This document shows, piece after piece, positions 57,722 to 64,000 of a DNA stretch of 64,000 bases; positions within the stretch are counted from its first letter, which is position 1, and each line of letters starts with the position of its first letter. Origin of the DNA: Neolentinus lepideus HHB14362 ss-1 (Eukaryota > Basidiomycota > Agaricomycetes > Gloeophyllales > Gloeophyllaceae); NCBI GenBank assembly GCA_001632425.1, contig KV425565.1, positions 124,001 to 188,000 on the forward strand, read 5' to 3'. A program made the translations under genes and the position numbers. The notes beneath the pieces were generated by a model. It was not told the DNA's origin, searched no databases, and saw only the letters and a list, made by a program, of their open reading frames with translations.

Positions 57722-60700
57722 CACTTGCAATATTCAAGCATATCAGTGCAAGGACGACGACCTTACGACTGATGAACATACCTTTCGACTATTAAGAGTC
57801 TTATTTCCTCGAGTACAGAAGCCGACAATCAGTTCATAGTCTTTGCCTCCTGAGCGACTTCAAGTTTGGTCTCAGTCTGCTAGCAATACTGTATCCTTGA
57901 TACTTCTCTGGCTACCTTGGCCTGTCGCTCTTTCCAGGACTTCCTTCTGGTTGCCTGCGACGGAGCTAAGTGAGGCTGACTGCTGCCTTCGACGAATTCA
58001 TGTTTTATTCCAATACAACTGCTGCGGAAGGTGTGGCGCGCTTCCCTGTTCTAAGATTGGCTTCATGTAACATCTACGGAATGCCAGGCACGATATTTAC
58101 TAAACGATATACAGTGCGTGGAACCCTAATTTTGATCTCAATTACTGTCAAGATATCGTCTTCAGCTAAACGCGACCACGATCTCTTCGCTCCATTCAGA
58201 TCCTCAAACTCACAAAACTTGCTGCATACCAAGCCAGGGTCAACTATACTGACGGCGTTTTTCATCTGTCAATTGTGATTCCTTGCCAACGGGCTCAGAC
58301 ATGCAACCCCACTACCACAGCTTCGTCAAGGCTAGGTCTGAGGGGATATGACTCGGTATATATTCACCAACAATAGGAATATCTCCAAGGAAGTCATATG
58401 GTCTTACGACGTGTCTTTGCCACACCTAGAATTGCTGTTCATGGGATGCGAATCTGCTCATGTTCAAGATTTGATGCCCGCACAGTCCTTTATCTCCAGC
58501 CATTTATTTACAACAGTGGCTGCCGATATCCCGCTGGTCGGACACGATGTTGTTCCTCCTCATTTCGGTCTGTGGGCAATTTATATTGACCGTCAGATCG
58601 TGCGGTCAAGCAACCTATACCGCCACCGTCTCATCAATCAACGGGTGAAAAGAATCCTCCTGGCCCGGCACACTTCTATATCATGTTGACCCCTATCCTT
58701 CGAAAACCCCGATCTCGCAACTCTGTGGCAAATGACTCATCTTAGGTACGACATCCAGTTGAAGCGCCACCATCTCGATACGTCAATGTGAGCGATCTAG
58801 GGCTTCATGACTGCGGCACTGACAATGAGCACGCTATCATTGGTCTGAGATCTTGCCGGAACGACGCGCACGCGCTATATTAACAATGAAAGTGAGTCAG
58901 CCAGCCCGGTACCGGTGGGTCACTGAATTAATCATGAGTTGCAGCGTGATCCACCAGATGGCGATACCGTACGGCGCAAATTCTGATTTCCTGGAACACG
59001 GATGCCAAGGGCACTAGAGAAGACCGTCCTTGACGATTTGGGGTTCTTTCAGAGTTCACTAGGGTCTCTGAGACGTTATACACAGCCAGCAATTCCGCAA
59101 GTGATAGGCGGGTGTTTTGGAGGAAGCCTACCCTGGACGCTGGCATTGGGTCGGGTGGCATCTCACGACGGCCATTCCTCGATCTTGATTCGTAACGCCA
59201 GTTGGTTAGCTTAGTGAGTGCGAGGCCGTAGAGCCCCGCTCAGGCTTGGTCCTACCGCGTTACCCGCATTATCCGGCCTTTCGGCGGTGACAAGGGAAAT
59301 GGGCGCTCAGCTGGAGGTAAAACACCCGTTTGTTCTCCAACAGGTCATCGCCGGCGGTCTTTCAAGCCTTACTCCCAACGCATCTAATTGTGCTACCGTC
59401 GCATCACCAGTCAAGACAGCGATTGAGATTTGTTGTTTTCAGGTCCATTCAATGCAATGACTTGTGGTATCTGATCCATGATTTACGGCCAACAGCATAG
59501 GCATTCGATTTAAGTCAAATTGTAATGACTCTGACAATGATTACCGACAGCAAAGATATATCCCCTTCTACCAGAATTCTGACCATCATGCCATCAGACG
59601 ATGTGACGAAGAATGAAGAACTCCAACAAAGATGAAGAACTCAGCTGGAGCCCACCAAAATCTTCCTGAATCACACCGAATGCCTCCCTGCCGGGCGGTG
59701 AGTCAAGAGAAGCGCGTCAAAAAAGCTCCGTCGGCTCCGCTCATTGCACAGCCACACCAGGTCGATCGTAGTGATCGAAGACGAAGCCACCTGCGCGATA
59801 GGACCCGCGCGCAGCACGGTATAAATGAAGGGATAGAAGGAAGGACGGAAAATAGAGGCACAGCACTAAGAAGTTTTCACGGAGTGGTGTGAATATAGGT
59901 ACATTCTTAATAGTCAGCGTGACAGTATCCAAGGAACGGAATGCAGGTGCGCAGCATGACCACCGACATACACTTGAGACGCCCGACGTGAGCGGACCAG
60001 GGAGAGGGATGAACAGCAGTGCAGGTGCCGCAAGCTACAAGAAAAAGGGAGTGATGCGCCCAAGGCGCCCCGTCACCAGAGTCGGATAGGGGACAATTTG
60101 CTGCTGCGCTCGTGAAAGCGGAGGTCAGCGGTCAGGAGGCGAGGACCCGACGGATCCTGGCACGGATGAAACACGCAAGGTCTCATGTGAACAAGTCACA
60201 ACAGAGGAAGCGGGATAGTGCACCTACGGTCTTCTGAGAAACGCGCCATCCGAGACACAACACAGCATTTCGAGCGCTAGACGGCAGGTGCGTAGGTCAT
60301 GTCTCACCAGTCCCGCAACTGAGCTCGAAGAGGCGCATAGCAGACGAGTAATGATGTGCGTGAATCCAGCCTGAAGCGTCCACTGAACACGGAACATACT
60401 ATTCGGGTTCGAAGCTGAGCACCGAGCTGCGTATAGGGTACGATTAATGGGCGGTGAGTTACGGCTGAAACATGTGTAGCATTTGTTCAACATGCTGCAA
60501 CCGCGTGTTCCAAGCAGTAAAGCTGAGAGCATTGCGATGTGTCCTTCCAGGGGACAAGCCAACCATTAGGCAAAGTTCAGACCCTAGAGAACGCCGTTTC
60601 TTTCCTGTTCGATTATTGCAGACGAAGGGAGAAGCCGGAGTAAAGGCGGTTCCCCGCGCTCTTCGTCCGATGCAGTGCGGTGGGTCCGCGATAAGGGCAA

Positions 60701-61504
60701 CCAAGTATAGATATTGTTGGACAAGGTGCTCAGAACCATCCGTGTGATGACATGGCGATGCAAGAGCCTAGAGGAAGAATTACGGACATTAGCGCCACTG
60801 CCCACCGAGTCAGATACGGGTCGTCAACTGAACGGAGGTACTATTATGGCCATTCCCAGGATGCCAAGATAGGACACGGTGAGTCGGTAGATGGCAGGCG
60901 CCTCCGGGATGGAGAGGAGCGTCCGGGGCCGAGGGGACCGCGTGTCATGCATTCATGTATGAAGTCCGAGCATCTTCCATGATATCCCTTTCGAGTCTGC
61001 GGGAGTCTGCAGCAGCTTCGCTAGCTCCTGTATCATGCTCAGACAAGCTATAGTAGTGTGATGATCGAGGTAGTCATCAATAAATGAGTATGGTGTGAAT
61101 GACGCAAATGGATTCTAGCGAGTTGCTGGCACGGAGGCATCCGATGGGAACCCGACAGAGTCAGAGTTATCGTGATGGCAGAGGGGCGGGTGATGCATCG
61201 GCCACTTGAGAAACTGCGGCCACGCCCATTGACTGACCATTCATGTTCCAAAAAGCGGTTCGTGCGAGAGACATGAGCCAGGTAAAATTTTGGATGACTG
61301 GATGCAATAGGAGGGCGTCAGGAGGGCAGTGAGAGACACACGGCGGGTGTGGGAAAGTGCCGGCACAGGCCGAATGACTCCTCGGGGAGGATATAACCCA
61401 TTCAAGCCCGTGGCTGTTGGATCCGATCCCGACACCTGCTGTGTCCTCGCCTGTTCTACACCCAAGTCTCGACTTTCTATAGCATCAACTTATCCCAAAG
61501 CTCT
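57722..61504. other. 3.8-kb gene-free stretch
   Basis: Short frames only, with no consistent coding signal, splice-joined domain, tRNA or tandem array. The right end (from about 61250) is the promoter of the cyclin gene. Confidence 0.5.
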
Positions 61505-61510
61505 TATAAA
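61505..61510 (+). promoter_or_regulatory. TATA box of the cyclin gene
   Basis: TATAAA, 93 bp upstream of the upstream ORF and 300 bp upstream of the main ATG, implying a long leader. Confidence 0.55.
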
Positions 61511-61597
61511 GCTCTACACGCGCTGCGGTAGATCTTTATAATTTCTGGACCGTCCCAGTCAGCGACTAGGACGTCCAGCCCGACTCACTGAGTCAAA

Positions 61598-61738
61598 ATG
61601 TCCTTTATCATCCGTTGCCGTTGTTTCCGCCCATCCCAATTCGCTGCCCCCCTGCTCGCCGTCTCGTCTGGATTCAAGAACTTCAAGTCCGAAACTATTA
61701 CTGTCACTCCTTCCTCCGGTGCCTATGCTACAATCTAA
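61598..61738 (+). CDS. Candidate upstream ORF (46 codons) in the cyclin leader
   Basis: First ATG downstream of the TATA box, in good context (AAAATGTCC). It encodes 46 residues starting MSFIIRCRCFRPSQ and ending SSGAYATI, then TAA. It terminates 66 nt before the main ATG at 61805, in another frame. If translated it would limit initiation at the cyclin and make it responsive to translational conditions. It could instead be part of an unspliced first exon. Confidence 0.45.
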   Translation: MSFIIRCRCFRPSQFAAPLLAVSSGFKNFKSETITVTPSSGAYATI

Positions 61739-61804
61739 ATAATATACGCTACCTCGAATCCCCGCTTAGTTTCCCGACCCGTCTCGTCTATCTCGTTCCG
61801 GAAT

Positions 61805-63764
61805 ATGTATTCTGTTTCCCATTCGCTAGCGCATCGTGGCCCGGGCGCCACACGCGCTCGGGCTCGGTGGCAGCCTTACGCCTCTCCATCGCCGTCTGTT
61901 TCTTCATCGAGGTCTTCCGTCGCAAGCAATTATCTGAATACCCCGGCCTCCTCTGTATCATCGTCGCCTCCCACCTCAACTCATGTCTCCTCTCTATGCG
62001 ATTTTCAGTCCGGTCCCAAGAATCTCACTTCCAATCCTCCCACGATAACCGAAGCGCCGAAGGAGGTGCACTTTCGGGACACGCTGAAAGGCAGATACTT
62101 AACCAGTTTGGTCGGTGCGTGACATGCATTTGCTTTCCGAGACCAGCCAAGTAAGTCGGCTCCGCTCTTCAGACCAAACCGTCAAATCTCTCTGCGAGAT
62201 ATGGCCCATATCAGACATACCGGTCGTATTCCAAACCACAGCGCGTGTTCCACTTTGTGCACCATCTCCACCGACGCAGACGCAGAACACCCACCAACAC
62301 ATTCAACGCCAATATCAATCCCAGCCCCACCACACACGCAACTCCCAGCTCCTATCCCCGATCTCGCCAACAACGCCATGCTCACCCTCCTCGACATCCT
62401 CGCTTTCAGATCAACACTCGGGTGGTCCCACTGGGGCCGCCCAGTTGACCAAAGGCGCCCAATGCTACAACAACCTAATGCCGCTCAAGAACTTTGTCCA
62501 CGAAGTCCTCCGCCGCTCGCGAACGTCGGGCTGCGTCTTGCAGACAGCGCTCTGCTACCTCGAAGCCGTGCGCGCCAAGGTGCCCGACCTCGCGCGCAAG
62601 GAGCGCAGTGGCGAGGGCGTCAGGGGCGAGTCGGAGTCGGCTAGTCGTATCGTCATGCCTGAGGAGGACCTCGTTTCTCTTCAACAATCATTATTGAATA
62701 TCTCTCAGTACGTTACTCCGACAACTTCCTCGTCTAGCGAGGAGACGGATACGGACGTGCTGGCCACCGTGTGCCAGCAGTCCCAGGCCACCGTCGGACA
62801 GTCTACGTACGCGCCGGTTATGGAAGACGGCTTGCAGAAGAAGCTGAAGGGTCCCTCTGCGCCACTGCCGCCGATGCCGCCGCTCCCGTCCCCGTTGCTC
62901 TGCCCGCGTCGTGCTTTTCTCGCATCACTCATACTAGCCTCGAAGTTCATGCAAGATAAGTGTTACTCCAACCGCGCGTGGGCTAAGCTCACCGGGCTAC
63001 ATCCGCGGGAGATTGGACGGTGCGAGCGGGCGCTGGGGGAGATGCTAGAGTGGAGACTGTGGGTGGGCAAGGTGCCGAGCAGGGCCGTCACACGGTGCAA
63101 GAGCGAGGGCGATCTTCTTAGGCCTGCGAGCAAGGTGGAGGAGAGCGGCGGGTTCCTAGCTCCGAACATCACTCGTCCGAGTATGCTCCGGAGGTGCTCG
63201 ACGGTGCCTGCACTCCCGAGTGGAGGGTACGGCGTGACTGGTGAAGACAGTGTTTGTGCTTCGTCTATGGGCGGCGAGCCTCAGCCTGCAGCGTTTGGGC
63301 CGTCGACTCAGGACTTTGCACGAACCTCTAGCCTGTCAGCTTTATTCTTCGAAGGTGCTCCCTCCATTAATCCGATTACAAGTATGGACGTCTCCTCAAG
63401 CTCAATACCGTTTTCGACGTCATGGTCTTCAACACCCACGAATATGAACCCTATCGCTTACTGCGCTTACGCAGACACCAGCCCGCCGACGCCAACGCTC
63501 GTCTACTCGCCGACGTCGACCGCAAGCTCTTCGTCGTCTGACGGGGACCGGACGATCCAGATATCGAGTCTGCCGGACGCGGACGTGCCGACGCCGCTGC
63601 AGCATTTCCCGCCTCTTTTTGGTGGGTTCGACGCTGCGAAGGCGGGGCAGCCGTTCGGTCCTATGGTCGCTGCGGGATCGCAGATGCAGGTGGACGTTAC
63701 GTGGCATCAAGCTGTATCGGGCGTGTTGGGATACGCGCCGGGAGGGTCTTTGTATCAACGATAG
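61805..63764 (+). CDS. Pho85-type (PCL/Pas1-like) cyclin
   Basis: Regulatory subunit of a cyclin-dependent kinase of the Pho85 class. Exons 61805-62114 and 62173-63764 give 633 residues. The N-terminal about 200 residues are Ser/Pro-rich. The cyclin box is split: CYNNLMPLKNFVHEVLRRSR and CVLQTALCYLEAVRAKVPDL form the first half. Then comes an insert of about 85 low-complexity residues, then RRAFLASLILASKFMQDKCY, SNRAWAKLTGLHPREIGRCE and LGEMLEWRLWVGK. The KF-Q-D block is the cyclin hallmark. The C-terminus is a long disordered, Ser/Pro-rich tail ending GYAPGGSLYQR. The preceding leader carries a candidate upstream ORF. Which kinase or nutrient pathway it serves is not visible. Confidence 0.9.
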
Positions 63765-64000
63765 CTCTGCATATATGTACTCACTTTTTGTTCTTCTTTT
63801 CTCTTTCTTTTCTGTCTACTCTCTGCGTACTCTTGTGTTTGCGAAGATATTGCCCTATGCACTATGTATGTTTTCCGCCTCTTCTGGTGGGCATTTTGTA
63901 CATAGTAGCTTCGTTTACTTGTTTTCTTTATGATTCCCTCAAATATACTTGGTGACGGATGTCAGTGCTGTGATGAATCGGGCAGCTATCATATCGACGT
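63765..64000. other. 3' flank of the cyclin gene
   Basis: T/C-rich sequence (TTCTTTTCTCTTTCTTTTC), typical of a fungal 3' untranslated region. No gene. Confidence 0.4.

Noticed and set aside
57722..61504. Protein-coding genes in the many 60-110 codon frames
   Set aside because: None combines a start, codon bias, splice-consistent extension or known motif.

Overview
This window is nuclear DNA of a filamentous basidiomycete, most likely an agaricomycete of the polypore type. This rests on dense genes broken by many 45-65 bp GT-AG introns, CTRAY-like branch points, a 575-residue ATP sulfurylase with the fungal C-terminal APS-kinase-like domain, Zn(II)2Cys6 regulation, intron-bearing tRNA-Leu, and lysozyme-like GH23 and pepsin-type secreted proteins. 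Gene models were built by hand: exons were joined where GT-AG borders restore a family-consistent frame, and summed exon lengths were checked for divisibility by three where complete exon lists are given. No organism name can be proved from the sequence alone.

Layout. 0.2-1.7 kb: mitochondrial ribosomal protein uS9m. 1.7-4.1 kb: gene-free with degenerate repeats and a 25-bp hairpin. 4.2-7.0 kb: an 897-residue disordered, acidic protein with internal repeats. 7.0-12.5 kb: gene-poor tract with two independent tandem arrays (about 150-175 bp and about 183 bp units). 12.5-20.8 kb: housekeeping block with ATP sulfurylase, SNAPC3-like snRNA transcription factor (minus), an 824-residue Ser/Pro-rich protein, and RNase H2 subunit B. 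22.3 kb: tRNA-Leu(AAG). 22.6-24.4 kb: amino-acid permease (minus). 25.6-27.7 kb: ERO1. 28.7-29.8 kb: disordered Pro/Ser-rich protein. 30.3-32.2 kb: single-pass membrane protein (minus).

32.4-37.6 kb holds a compact set of small metabolic enzymes: a VOC/glyoxalase protein and a double GFA-domain protein (both minus), divergent from a class-II fumarase/aspartase-superfamily lyase and a TIM-barrel sugar-phosphate isomerase/epimerase (both plus). The GFA and isomerase genes are intronless and the lyase has one intron, so this is the best candidate in the window for a co-regulated catabolic cluster with bacterial-like members.

38.2-43.9 kb is a segmental duplication: eL15 plus a short-chain dehydrogenase (SDR) plus a decayed upstream fragment, followed by a second copy in which eL15 has become a pseudogene while the SDR stays intact. 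Then come tRNA-Leu(UAG) with a 14-nt intron (44.2 kb), an A1 aspartic protease (45.9-47.5 kb), a Zn(II)2Cys6 transcription factor (48.2-51.1 kb, minus), a 3.1-kb gene-free stretch, a 247-residue intronless hypothetical protein (54.2 kb), a secreted GH23 lysozyme-like protein (55.8-57.2 kb, minus), a 4.4-kb gene-poor stretch, and a Pho85-type cyclin (61.8-63.8 kb) with a candidate upstream ORF.
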